Shown here: positions 12,414 through 24,971 of the stretch, piece after piece | Layout of the letters: each line of letters opens with the position of its first letter | How positions within the stretch are numbered: the stretch's first letter is position 1 | Origin: Hippasteria phrygiana | Lineage: Eukaryota; Echinodermata; Asteroidea; Valvatida; Goniasteridae | Length of the DNA stretch: 64,000 nt | Assembly: GCA_037893225.1 (NCBI GenBank) | Contig: JAZGUH010000116.1 | Span: forward strand, 1,426,001-1,490,000 | Direction: 5' to 3' | Translations under genes and position numbers: made by a program | Notes under the pieces: model-generated | What the model was told of the DNA's origin: nothing | Databases searched by the model: none | What the model saw: the letters and a program-made list of their open reading frames with translations, nothing else

Positions 12414-12436
12414 CATGCATGTCAAATTCCCTAGGG
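12414..12436 (+). other. Two adjacent 8-base palindromes at polymorphic sites
   Basis: CATGCATG (bases 180-187) and CCCTAGGG (195-202) lie seven bases apart. The first is lost in monomers with C185 (A1, A2, A3, D1, G1). The second is lost in monomers with G199, T199 or T201 (B, C, E, F6, G2). F1, F2 and F3 monomers keep both, while B1 and A1 each keep one. No known binding protein can be assigned from sequence alone. The site may simply be a place where recurrent variants happen to hit dyads. Confidence 0.55.
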
Positions 12437-12697
12437 TATGGACTTGCTTTATTCATTCATAATTGCATGAAATATCAACCAAATGCAGTAATTTTGACAT
12501 GTATGGATAGCTTAGATCTGGCGCTACATGTTGCAATTATCGGCGGCTTCTTAGAGTTAACACTTGTGGAGAAAATTCAAACCTCGCAATGTTTATTTTC
12601 TTTCCGGACAACATCTGTGTGCATATTACCTTCTATTTATTGCTCCATGCATGTCAAATTCCCTAGGGTATGACTTGCTTTACTCATTCATAATTGC

Positions 12698-13856
12698 ATG
12701 AAATATCAACCAAATACAGTAATTTTGACATGTATGGATAGCTTAGATCTGGCGCTACATGTTGCAATTATCGGCGGCTTCTTAGAGTTAACACTTGTGG
12801 AGAAAATTCAAACCTCGCAATGTTTATTTTCTTTCCGGCCAACATCTGTGTACATGTTACCGTCTATTTATTGCTCCATGCATGTCAAATTCCCTGGGGT
12901 ATGGACTTGCTTTATTCATTCATAATTGCATGAAATATCAACCAAATGCAGTAATTTTGACATGTATGGATAGCTTAGATCTGGCGCTACATGTTGCAAT
13001 TATCGGCGGCTTCTTAGAGTTAACACTTGTGGAGAAAATTCAAACCTCGCAATGTTTATTTTCTTTCCGGCCAACATCTGTGTACATGTTACCGTCTATT
13101 TATTGCTCCATGCATGTCAAATTCCCTGGGGTATGGACTTGCTTTATTCATTCATAATTGCATGAAATATCAACCAAATGCAGTAATTTTGACATGTATG
13201 GATAGCTTAGATCTGGCGCTACATGTTGCAATTATCGGCGGCTTCTTAGAGTTAACACTTGTGGAGAAAATTCAAACCTCGCAATGTTTATTTTCTTTCC
13301 GGCCAACATCTGTGTGCATATTACCTTCTATTTATTGCTCCATGCCTGTCAAATTCCCTAGGGTATGACTTGCTTTACTCATTCATAATTGCATGAAATA
13401 TCAACCAAATACAGTAATTTTGACATGTTTGGATAGCTTAGATCTGGCGCTACATGTTGCAATTATCGGCGGCTTCTTAGAGTTAACACTTGTGGAGAAA
13501 ATTCAAACCTCGCAATGTTTATTTTCTTTCCGGCCAACATCTGTGTACATGTTACCGTCTATTTATTGCTCCATGCATGTCAAATTCCCTGGGGTATGGA
13601 CTTGCTTTATTCATTCATAATTGCATGAAATATCAACCAAATGCAGTAATTTTGACATGTATGGATAACTTAGATCTGGCGCTACATGTTGCAATTATCG
13701 GCGGCTTCTTAGAGTTAACACTTGTGGAGAAAATTCAAACCTCGCAATGTTTATTTTCTTTCCGGCCAACATCTGTGTACATGTTACCGTCTATTTATTG
13801 CTCCATGCATGTCAAATTCCCTGGGGTATGGACTTGCTTTATTCATTCATAATTGC
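12698..13856. repeat. Five-monomer tandem duplication, first copy
   Basis: The unit B1, B2, A1, B4, B3 (1159 bases) is followed immediately by a second copy at 13857-15015. The marker is T at base 37 of the B4 monomer (13429 and 14588), which is rare in the window. The copies agree at all diagnostic sites. Confidence 0.92.
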
Positions 13857-15015
13857 ATGAAATATCAACCAAATACAGTAATTTTGACATGTATGGATAG
13901 CTTAGATCTGGCGCTACATGTTGCAATTATCGGCGGCTTCTTAGAGTTAACACTTGTGGAGAAAATTCAAACCTCGCAATGTTTATTTTCTTTCCGGCCA
14001 ACATCTGTGTACATGTTACCGTCTATTTATTGCTCCATGCATGTCAAATTCCCTGGGGTATGGACTTGCTTTATTCATTCATAATTGCATGAAATATCAA
14101 CCAAATGCAGTAATTTTGACATGTATGGATAGCTTAGATCTGGCGCTACATGTTGCAATTATCGGCGGCTTCTTAGAGTTAACACTTGTGGAGAAAATTC
14201 AAACCTCGCAATGTTTATTTTCTTTCCGGCCAACATCTGTGTACATGTTACCGTCTATTTATTGCTCCATGCATGTCAAATTCCCTGGGGTATGGACTTG
14301 CTTTATTCATTCATAATTGCATGAAATATCAACCAAATGCAGTAATTTTGACATGTATGGATAGCTTAGATCTGGCGCTACATGTTGCAATTATCGGCGG
14401 CTTCTTAGAGTTAACACTTGTGGAGAAAATTCAAACCTCGCAATGTTTATTTTCTTTCCGGCCAACATCTGTGTGCATATTACCTTCTATTTATTGCTCC
14501 ATGCCTGTCAAATTCCCTAGGGTATGACTTGCTTTACTCATTCATAATTGCATGAAATATCAACCAAATACAGTAATTTTGACATGTTTGGATAGCTTAG
14601 ATCTGGCGCTACATGTTGCAATTATCGGCGGCTTCTTAGAGTTAACACTTGTGGAGAAAATTCAAACCTCGCAATGTTTATTTTCTTTCCGGCCAACATC
14701 TGTGTACATGTTACCGTCTATTTATTGCTCCATGCATGTCAAATTCCCTGGGGTATGGACTTGCTTTATTCATTCATAATTGCATGAAATATCAACCAAA
14801 TGCAGTAATTTTGACATGTATGGATAACTTAGATCTGGCGCTACATGTTGCAATTATCGGCGGCTTCTTAGAGTTAACACTTGTGGAGAAAATTCAAACC
14901 TCGCAATGTTTATTTTCTTTCCGGCCAACATCTGTGTACATGTTACCGTCTATTTATTGCTCCATGCATGTCAAATTCCCTGGGGTATGGACTTGCTTTA
15001 TTCATTCATAATTGC
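13857..15015. repeat. Five-monomer tandem duplication, second copy
   Basis: This is the direct neighbour and partner of 12698-13856. Its last two monomers (B4, B3) begin the longer B4, B3, A2, C4, A1, B1 block that recurs at 23120 and 24972. Confidence 0.92.
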
Positions 15016-15941
15016 ATGAAATATCAACCAAATGCAGTAATTTTGACATGTATGGATAACTTAGATCTGGCGCTACATGTTGCAATTATCGGCGGCTTCT
15101 TAGAGTTAACACTTGTGGAGAAAATTCAAACCTCGCAATGTTTATTTTCTTTCCGGCCAACATCTGTGTGCATATTACCTTCTATTTATTGCTCCATGCC
15201 TGTCAAATTCCCTAGGGTATGACTTGCTTTACTCATTCATAATTGCATGAAATATCAACCAAATACAGTAATTTTGACATGTATGGATAGCTTAGATCTG
15301 GCGCTACATGTTGCAATCATCGGCGGCTTCCTAGAGTTAAAACTTATGGAGAAAATTCAAACCTCGCAATGTTTATTTTCTTTCCGGCCAACATCTGTGT
15401 ACATGTTACCGTCTATTTATTGCTCCATGCATGTCAAATTCCCTGGGGTATGGACTTGCTTTATTCATTCATAATTGCATGAAATATCAACCAAATGCAG
15501 TAATTTTGACATGTATGGATAGCTTAGATCTGGCGCTACATGTTGCAATTATCGGCGGCTTCTTAGAGTTAACACTTGTGGAGAAAATTCAAACCTCGCA
15601 ATGTTTATTTTCTTTCCGGCCAACATCTGTGTGCATATTACCTTCTATTTATTGCTCCATGCCTGTCAAATTCCCTAGGGTATGACTTGCTTTACTCATT
15701 CATAATTGCATGAAATATCAACCAAATACAGTAATTTTGACATGTATGGATAGCTTAGATCTGGCGCTACATGTTGCAATTATCGGCGGCTTCTTAGAGT
15801 TAACACTTGTGGAGAAAATTCAAACCTCGCAATGTTTATTTTCTTTCCGGCCAACATCTGTGTACATGTTACCGTCTATTTATTGCTCCATGCATGTCAA
15901 ATTCCCTGTGGTATGGACTTGCTTTATTCATTCATAATTGC
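14552..15941. repeat. B4-B3-A2-C4-A1-B1 block, copy 1 of 3
   Basis: This six-monomer block of 1390 bases is marked by T37 in B4 (14588) and A100 in C4 (15346). B4 here has T at base 72, unlike the two other copies. A private T at base 200 of its last monomer (15909, CCCTGTGG) is not shared. Confidence 0.9.
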
Positions 15942-17561
15942 ATGAAATATCAACCAAATGCAGTAATTTTGACATGTATGGATAGCTTAGATCTGGCGCT
16001 ACATGTTGCAATTATCGGCGGCTTCTTAGAGTTAACACTTGTGGAGAAAATTCAAACCTCGCAATGTTTATTTTCTTTCCGGCCAACATCTGTGTGCATA
16101 TTACCTTCTATTTATTGCTCCATGCCTGTCAAATTCCCTAGGGTATGACTTGCTTTACTCATTCATAATTGCATGAAATATCAACCAAATACAGTAATTT
16201 TGACATGTATGGATAGCTTAGATCTGGCGCTACATGTTGCAATTATCGGCGGCTTCTTAGAGTTAACACTTGTGGAGAAAATTCAAACCTCGCAATGTTT
16301 ATTTTCTTTCCGGCCAACATCTGTGTACATGTTACCGTCTATTTATTGCTCCATGCATGTCAAATTCCCTGGGGTATGGACTTGCTTTATTCATTCATAA
16401 TTGCATGAAATATCAACAAAATGCAGTAATTTTGACATGTATGGATAACTTAGATCTGGCGCTACATGTTGCAATTATCGGCGGCTTCTTAGAGTTAAAA
16501 CTTGTGGAGAAAATTCAAACCTCGCAATGTTTATTTTCTTTCCGGCCAACATCTGTGTACATGTTACCGTCTATTTATTGCTCCATGCCTGTCAAATTCC
16601 CTAGGGTATGACTTGCTTTACTCATTCATAATTGCATGAAATATCAACCAAATACAGTAATTTTGACATGTATGGATAGCTTAGATCTGGCGCTACATGT
16701 TGCAATCATCGGCGGCTTCCTAGAGTTAAAACTTGTGGAGAAAATTCAAACCTCGCAATGTTTATTTTCTTTCCGGCCAACATCTGTGTACATGTTACCG
16801 TCTATTTATTGCTCCATGCATGTCAAATTCCCTAGGGTATGGACTTGCTTTATTCATTCATAATTGCATGAAATATCAACCAAATGCAGTAATTTTGACA
16901 TGTATGGATAACTTAGATCTGGCGCTACATGTTGCAATTATCGGCGGCTTCTTAGAGTTAACACTTGTGGAGAAAATTCAAACCTCGCAATGTTTATTTT
17001 CTTTCCGGCCAACATCTGTGTGCATATTACCTTCTATTTATTGCTCCATGCCTGTCAAATTCCCTAGGGTATGACTTGCTTTACTCATTCATAATTGCAT
17101 GAAATATCAACCAAATACAGTAATTTTGACATGTATGGATAGCTTAGATCTGGCGCTACATGTTGCAATCATCGGCGGCTTCCTAGAGTTAAAACTTGTG
17201 GAGAAAATTCAAACCTCGCAATGTTTATTTTCTTTCCGGCCAACATCTGTGTACATGTTACCGTCTATTTATTGCTCCATGCATGTCAAATTCCCTGGGG
17301 TATGGACTTGCTTTATTCATTCATAATTGCATGAAATATCAACCAAATGCAGTAATTTTGACATGTATGGATAGCTTAGATCTGGCGCTACATGTTGCAA
17401 TTATCGGCGGCTTCTTAGAGTTAACACTTGTGGAGAAAATTCAAACCTCGCAATGTTTATTTTCTTTCCGGCCAACATCTGTGTGCATATTACCTTCTAT
17501 TTATTGCTCCATGCCTGTCAAATTCCCTAGGGTATGACTTGCTTTACTCATTCATAATTGC

Positions 17562-18718
17562 ATGAAATATCAACCAAATACAGTAATTGTGACATGTATG
17601 GATAGCTTAGATCTGGCGCTACATGTTGCAATCATCGGCGGCTTCCTAGAGTTAAAACTTGTGGAGAAAATTCAAACCTCGCAATGTTTATTTTCTTTCC
17701 GGCCAACATCTGTGTACATGTTACCGTCTATTTATTGCTCCATGCCTGTCAAATTCCCTAGGGTATGACTTGCTTTACTCATTCATAATTGCATGAAATA
17801 TCAACCAAATACAGTAATTTTGACATGTATGGATAGCTTAGATCTGGCGCTACATGTTGCAATCATCGGCGGCTTCCTGGAGTTAAAACTTGTGGAGAAA
17901 ATTCAAACCTCGCAATGTTTATTTTCTTTCCGGCCAACATCTGTGTACATGTTACCGTCTATTTATTGCTCCATGCATGTCAAATTCCCTGGTGTATGGA
18001 CTAGCTTTACTCATTCATAATTGCATGAAATATCAACCAAATTCAGTAATTTTGACATGTATGGATAGCTTAGATCTGGCGCTACATGTTGCAATTATCG
18101 GCGACTTCTTAGAGTTAACACTTGTGGAGAAAATTCAAACCTCGCAATGTTTATTTTCTTTCCGGACAACATCTGTGTGCATATTACCTTCTATTTATTG
18201 CTCCATGCATGTCAAATTCCCTAGGGTATGACTTGCTTTACTCATTCATAATTGCATGAAATATCAACCAAATACAGTAATTTTGACATGTATGGATAGC
18301 TTAGATCTGGCGCTACATGTTGCAATTATCGGCGGCTTCTTAGAGTTAACACTTGTGGAGAAAATTCAAACCTCGCAATGTTTATTTTCTTTCCGGCCAA
18401 CATCTGTGTACATGTTACCGTCTATTTATTGCTCCATGCATGTCAAATTCCCTGGGGTATGGACTTGCTTTATTCATTCATAATTGCATGAAATATCAAC
18501 CAAATGCAGTAATTTTGACATGTATGGATAGCTTAGATCTGGCGCTACATGTTGCAATTATCGGCGGCTTCTTAGAGTTAACACTTGTGGAGAAAATTCA
18601 AACCTCGCAATGTTTATTTTCTTTCCGGCCAACATCTGTGTGCATATTACCTTCTATTTATTGCTCCATGCCTGTCAAATTCCCTAGGGTATGACTTGCT
18701 TTACTCATTCATAATTGC
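17562..18718. repeat. D1-E2-H1-B1-A1 block, copy 2 of 5
   Basis: The H1 marker A80 is at 18104. The D1 monomer has a private G at 17589 (AATTGTGAC). After the A1 monomer comes an F3 with G199 instead of A199 and then G1. The context after the block therefore differs from the other copies, which implies an exchange inside the F3 monomer at 18719. Confidence 0.9.
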
Positions 18719-19413
18719 ATGAAATATCAACCAAATACAGTAATTTTGGCATGTATGGATAGCTTAGATCTGGCGCTACATGTTGCAATTATCGGCGGCT
18801 TCTTAGAGTTAACACTTGTGGAGAAAATTCAAACCTCGCAATGTTTATTTTCTTTCCGGCCAACATCTGTGTACATGTTACCGTCTATTTATTGCTCCAT
18901 GCATGTCAAATTCCCTGGGGTATGGACTTGCTTTATTCATTCATAATTGCATGAAATATCAACCAAATGCAGTAATTTTGACATGTATGGATAACTTAGA
19001 TCTGGCGCTACATGTTGCAATTATCGGCGGCTTCTTAGAGTTAAAACTTGTGGAGAAAATTCAAACCTCGCAATGTTTATTTTCTTTCCGGCCAACATCT
19101 GTGTACATGTTACCGTCTATTTATTGCTCCATGCCTGTCAAATTCCCTAGGGTATGACTTGCTTTACTCATTCATAATTGCATGAAATATCAACCAAATA
19201 CAGTAATTTTGACATGTATGGATAGCTTAGATCTGGCGCTACATGTTGCAATCATCGGCGGCTTCCTAGAGTTAAAACTTGTGGAGAAAATTCAAACCTC
19301 GCAATGTTTATTTTCTTTCCGGCCAACATCTGTGTACATGTTACCGTCTATTTATTGCTCCATGCATGTCAAATTCCCTGGTGTATGGACTAGCTTTACT
19401 CATTCATAATTGC

Positions 19414-20341
19414 ATGAAATATCAACCAAATACAGTAATTTTGACATGTATGGATAGCTTAGATCTGGCGCTACATGTTGCAATTATCGGCGGCTTCTTA
19501 GAGTTAACACTTGTGGAGAAAATTCAAACCTCGCAATGTTTATTTTCTTTCCGGCCAACATCTGTGTACATGTTACCGTCTATTTATTGCTCCATGCATG
19601 TCAAATTCCCTAGGGTATGGACTTGCTTTATTCATTCATAATTGCATGAAATATCAACCAAATGCAGTAATTTTGACATGTATGGATAACTTAGATTTGG
19701 CGCTACATGTTGCAATTATCGGCGGCTTCTTAGAGTTAAAACTTGTGGAGAAAATTCAAACCTCGCAATGTTTATTTTCTTTCCGGCCAACATCTGTGTA
19801 CATGTTACCGTCTATTTATTGCTCCATGCATGTCAAATTCCCTGGTGTATGGACTAGCTTTACTCATTCATAATTGCATGAAATATCAACCAAATACAGT
19901 AATTTTGACATGTATGGATAGCTTAGATCTGGCGCTACATGTTGCAATTATCGGCGGCTTCTTAGAGTTAACACTTGTGGAGAAAATTCAAACCTCGCAA
20001 TGTTTATTTTCTTTCCGGCCAACATCTGTGTACATGTTACCGTCTATTTATTGCTCCATGCATGTCAAATTCCCTAGGGTATGGACTTGCTTTATTCATT
20101 CATAATTGCATGAAATATCAACCAAATGCAGTAATTTTGACATGTATGGATAACTTAGATTTGGCGCTACATGTTGCAATTATCGGCGGCTTCTTAGAGT
20201 TAAAACTTGTGGAGAAAATTCAAACCTCGCAATGTTTATTTTCTTTCCGGCCAACATCTGTGTACATGTTACCGTCTATTTATTGCTCCATGCATGTCAA
20301 ATTCCCTGGGGTATGGACTTGCTTTATTCATTCATAATTGC
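19414..20341. repeat. Two-monomer tandem duplication with hybrid monomers
   Basis: F1 plus a hybrid monomer is repeated twice at a 464-base step. The hybrids (19646 and 20110) have a G1-like body (G19, A44, A95) and a private T at base 52 (19697 and 20161) that destroys the AGATCT site. The first ends in an E tail (T201, A211) and the second in a B tail (G199, G201), so a second exchange changed one tail after or during the duplication. Confidence 0.92.
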
Positions 20342-20572
20342 ATGAAATATCAACCAAATGCAGTAATTTTGACATGTATGGATAGCTTAGATCTGGCGCT
20401 ACATGTTGCAATTATCGGCGGCTTCTTAGAGTTAACACTTGTGGAGAAAATTCAAACCTCGCAATGTTTATTTTCTTTCCGGCCAACATCTGTGTGCATA
20501 TTACCTTCTATTTATTGCTCCATGCCTGTCAAATTCCCTAGGGTATGACTTGCTTTACTCATTCATAATTGC

Positions 20573-21729
20573 ATGAAATATCAACCAAATACAGTAATTT
20601 TGACATGTATGGATAGCTTAGATCTGGCGCTACATGTTGCAATCATCGGCGGCTTCCTAGAGTTAAAACTTGTGGAGAAAATTCAAACCTCGCAATGTTT
20701 ATTTTCTTTCCGGCCAACATCTGTGTACATGTTACCGTCTATTTATTGCTCCATGCCTGTCAAATTCCCTAGGGTATGACTTGCTTTACTCATTCATAAT
20801 TGCATGAAATATCAACCAAATACAGTAATTTTGACATGTATGGATAGCTTAGATCTGGCGCTACATGTTGCAATCATCGGCGGCTTCCTGGAGTTAAAAC
20901 TTGTGGAGAAAATTCAAACCTCGCAATGTTTATTTTCTTTCCGGCCAACATCTGTGTACATGTTACCGTCTATTTATTGCTCCATGCATGTCAAATTCCC
21001 TGGTGTATGGACTAGCTTTACTCATTCATAATTGCATGAAATATCAACCAAATTCAGTAATTTTGACATGTATGGATAGCTTAGATCTGGCGCTACATGT
21101 TGCAATTATCGGCGACTTCTTAGAGTTAACACTTGTGGAGAAAATTCAAACCTCGCAATGTTTATTTTCTTTCCGGACAACATCTGTGTGCATATTACCT
21201 TCTATTTATTGCTCCATGCATGTCAAATTCCCTAGGGTATGACTTGCTTTACTCATTCATAATTGCATGAAATATCAACCAAATACAGTAATTTTGACAT
21301 GTATGGATAGCTTAGATCTGGCGCTACATGTTGCAATTATCGGCGGCTTCTTAGAGTTAACACTTGTGGAGAAAATTCAAACCTCGCAATGTTTATTTTC
21401 TTTCCGGCCAACATCTGTGTACATGTTACCGTCTATTTATTGCTCCATGCATGTCAAATTCCCTGGGGTATGGACTTGCTTTATTCATTCATAATTGCAT
21501 GAAATATCAACCAAATGCAGTAATTTTGACATGTATGGATAGCTTAGATCTGGCGCTACATGTTGCAATTATCGGCGGCTTCTTAGAGTTAACACTTGTG
21601 GAGAAAATTCAAACCTCGCAATGTTTATTTTCTTTCCGGCCAACATCTGTGTGCATATTACCTTCTATTTATTGCTCCATGCCTGTCAAATTCCCTAGGG
21701 TATGACTTGCTTTACTCATTCATAATTGC
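20573..21729. repeat. D1-E2-H1-B1-A1 block, copy 3 of 5
   Basis: The H1 marker is at 21115. Downstream the order F3, F2, A4, B1, B2, A1, B4, B3 repeats that of copy 1, so copies 1 and 3 belong to a longer duplicated segment with an offset of 9727 bases (42 monomers). Confidence 0.92.
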
Positions 21730-23583
21730 ATGAAATATCAACCAAATACAGTAATTTTGGCATGTATGGATACCTTAGATCTGGCGCTACATGTTGCAAT
21801 TATCGGCGGCTTCTTAGAGTTAACACTTGTGGAGAAAATTCAAACCTCGCAATGTTTATTTTCTTTCCGGCCAACATCTGTGTACATGTTACCGTCTATT
21901 TATTGCTCCATGCATGTCAAATTCCCTAGGGTATGGACTTGCTTTATTCATTCATAATTGCATGAAATATCAACCAAATGCAGTAATTTTGACATGTATG
22001 GATAGCTTAGATCTGGCGCTACATGTTGCAATTATCGGCGGCTTCTTAGAGTTAACACTTGTGGAGAAAATTCAAACCTCGCAATGTTTATTTTCTTTCC
22101 GGCCAACATCTGTGTACATGTTACCGTCTATTTATTGCTCCATGCATGTCAAATTCCCTAGGGTATGGACTTGCTTTATTCATTCATAATTGCATGAAAT
22201 ATCAACCAAATGCAGTAATTTTGACATGTATGGATAGCTTAGATCTGGCGCTACATGTTGCAATTATCGGCGGCTTCTTAGAGTTAACACTTGTGGAGAA
22301 AATTCAAACCTCGCAATGTTTATTTTCTTTCCGGACAACATCTGTGTGCATATTACCTTCTATTTATTGCTCCATGCATGTCAAATTCCCTAGGGTATGA
22401 CTTGCTTTACTCATTCATAATTTCATGAAATATCAACCAAATACAGTAATTTTGACATGTATGGATAGCTTAGATCTGGCGCTACATGTTGCAATTATCG
22501 GCGGCTTCTTAGAGTTAACACTTGTGGAGAAAATTCAAACCTCGCAATGTTTATTTTCTTTCCGGCCAACATCTGTGTACATGTTACCGTCTATTTATTG
22601 CTCCATGCATGTCAAATTCCCTGGGGTATGGACTTGCTTTATTCATTCATAATTGCATGAAATATCAACCAAATGCAGTAATTTTGACATGTATGGATAG
22701 CTTAGATCTGGCGCTACATGTTGCAATTATCGGCGGCTTCTTAGAGTTAACACTTGTGGAGAAAATTCAAACCTCGCAATGTTTATTTTCTTTCCGGCCA
22801 ACATCTGTGTACATGTTACCGTCTATTTATTGCTCCATGCATGTCAAATTCCCTGGGGTATGGACTTGCTTTATTCATTCATAATTGCATGAAATATCAA
22901 CCAAATGCAGTAATTTTGACATGTATGGATAGCTTAGATCTGGCGCTACATGTTGCAATTATCGGCGGCTTCTTAGAGTTAACACTTGTGGAGAAAATTC
23001 AAACCTCGCAATGTTTATTTTCTTTCCGGCCAACATCTGTGTGCATATTACCTTCTATTTATTGCTCCATGCCTGTCAAATTCCCTAGGGTATGACTTGC
23101 TTTACTCATTCATAATTGCATGAAATATCAACCAAATACAGTAATTTTGACATGTTTGGATAGCTTAGATCTGGCGCTACATGTTGCAATGATCGGCGGC
23201 TTCTTAGAGTTAACACTTGTGGAGAAAATTCAAACCTCGCAATGTTTATTTTCTTTCCGGCCAACATCTGTGTACATGTTACCGTCTATTTATTGCTCCA
23301 TGCATGTCAAATTCCCTGGGGTATGGACTTGCTTTATTCATTCATAATTGCATGAAATATCAACCAAATGCAGTAATTTTGACATGTATGGATAACTTAG
23401 ATCTGGCGCTACATGTTGCAATTATCGGCGGCTTCTTAGAGTTAACACTTGTGGAGAAAATTCAAACCTCGCAATGTTTATTTTCTTTCCGGCCAACATC
23501 TGTGTACATGTTACCGTCTATTTATTGCTCCATGCATGTCAAATTCCCTGGGGTATGGACTTGCTTTATTCATTCATAATTGC
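20573..23583. repeat. 13-monomer segment duplicated 42 monomers away, right copy
   Basis: This is the partner of 10846-13856. Private changes in this copy are a C in the F3 monomer at base 44 (21773), a T replacing G just before the monomer at 22425 (TTTCATG), and G at base 72 of the B4 monomer (23191). It continues into the B4-led block that is itself duplicated to 24972. Confidence 0.9.
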
Positions 23584-24740
23584 ATGAAATATCAACCAAA
23601 TGCAGTAATTTTGACATGTATGGATAACTTAGATCTGGCGCTACATGTTGCAATTATCGGCGGCTTCTTAGAGTTAACACTTGTGGAGAAAATTCAAACC
23701 TCGCAATGTTTATTTTCTTTCCGGCCAACATCTGTGTGCATATTACCTTCTATTTATTGCTCCATGCCTGTCAAATTCCCTAGGGTATGACTTGCTTTAC
23801 TCATTCATAATTGCATGAAATATCAACCAAATACAGTAATTTTGACATGTATGGATAGCTTAGATCTGGCGCTACATGTTGCAATCATCGGCGGCTTCCT
23901 AGAGTTAAAACTTATGGAGAAAATTCAAACCTCGCAATGTTTATTTTCTTTCCGGCCAACATCTGTGTACATGTTACCGTCTATTTATTGCTCCATGCAT
24001 GTCAAATTCCCTGGGGTATGGACTTGCTTTATTCATTCATAATTGCATGAAATATCAACCAAATGCAGTAATTTTGACATGTATGGATAGCTTAGATCTG
24101 GCGCTACATGTTGCAATTATCGGCGGCTTCTTAGAGTTAACACTTGTGGAGAAAATTCAAACCTCGCAATGTTTATTTTCTTTCCGGCCAACATCTGTGT
24201 GCATATTACCTTCTATTTATTGCTCCATGCCTGTCAAATTCCCTAGGGTATGACTTGCTTTACTCATTCATAATTGCATGAAATATCAACCAAATACAGT
24301 AATTTTGACATGTATGGATAGCTTAGATCTGGCGCTACATGTTGCAATTATCGGCGGCTTCTTAGAGTTAACACTTGTGGAGAAAATTCAAACCTCGCAA
24401 TGTTTATTTTCTTTCCGGCCAACATCTGTGTACATGTTACCGTCTATTTATTGCTCCATGCATGTCAAATTCCCTGGGGTATGGACTTGCTTTATTCATT
24501 CATAATTGCATGAAATATCAACCAAATGCAGTAATTTTGACATGTATGGATAGCTTAGATCGGGCGCTACATGTTGCAATTATCGGCGGCTTCTTAGAGT
24601 TAACACTTGTGGAGAAAATTCAAACCTCGCAATGTTTATTTTCTTTCCGGCCAACATCTGTGTGCATATTACCTTCTATTTATTGCTCCATGCCTGTCAA
24701 ATTCCCTAGGGTATGACTTGCTTTACTCATTCATAATTGC
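23120..24740. repeat. B4-led seven-monomer block, copy 2 of 3
   Basis: B4, B3, A2, C4, A1, B1 and an A1 carrying G53 (24562). Extra markers are G72 in B4 (23191) and A100 in C4 (23914). All three recur at 25043, 25766 and 26414, exactly 1852 bases (8 monomers) later. One A3 monomer (24741-24971) separates the two blocks. Confidence 0.93.
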
Positions 24741-24971
24741 ATGAAATATCAACCAAATACAGTAATTTTGACATGTATGGATAGCTTAGATCTGGCGCTA
24801 CATGTTGCAATTATCGGCGGCTTCTTAGAGTTAACACTTGTGGAGAAAATTCAAACCTCGCAATGTTTATTTTCTTTCCGGCCAACATCTGTGTGCATAT
24901 TACCTTCTATTTATTGCTCCATGCCTGTCAAATTCCCTAGGGTATGACTTGCTTTACTCATTCATAATTGC

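Larger units (their letters stand above)
12235..12466 (+). repeat. Reference 232-base monomer (class F2)
   Basis: This monomer is useful as a coordinate standard because it carries the commonest state at most variable sites: G19, A31, G44, T72, T85, C95, C142, A155, G159, G165, A185, A199, G201, GG at 206-207 and T218. Short dyads visible in it are AGATCT (bases 48-53), GTTAAC (90-95), CATGCATG (180-187) and CCCTAGGG (195-202). The hexamer ACATGT occurs three times (31-36, 60-65, 155-160). It has six CpG dinucleotides. I find no CENP-B box, RNA polymerase III promoter or gene-like signal. Confidence 0.95.
10846..13856. repeat. 13-monomer segment duplicated 42 monomers away, left copy
   Basis: D1, E2, H1, B1, A1, F3, F2, A4, B1, B2, A1, B4, B3 match 20573-23583 at an offset of 9727 bases. 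The next monomer is B1 here and A2 in the other copy, so the match stops at about 13875. The left copy lacks the later private changes seen in the right copy. Confidence 0.9.
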
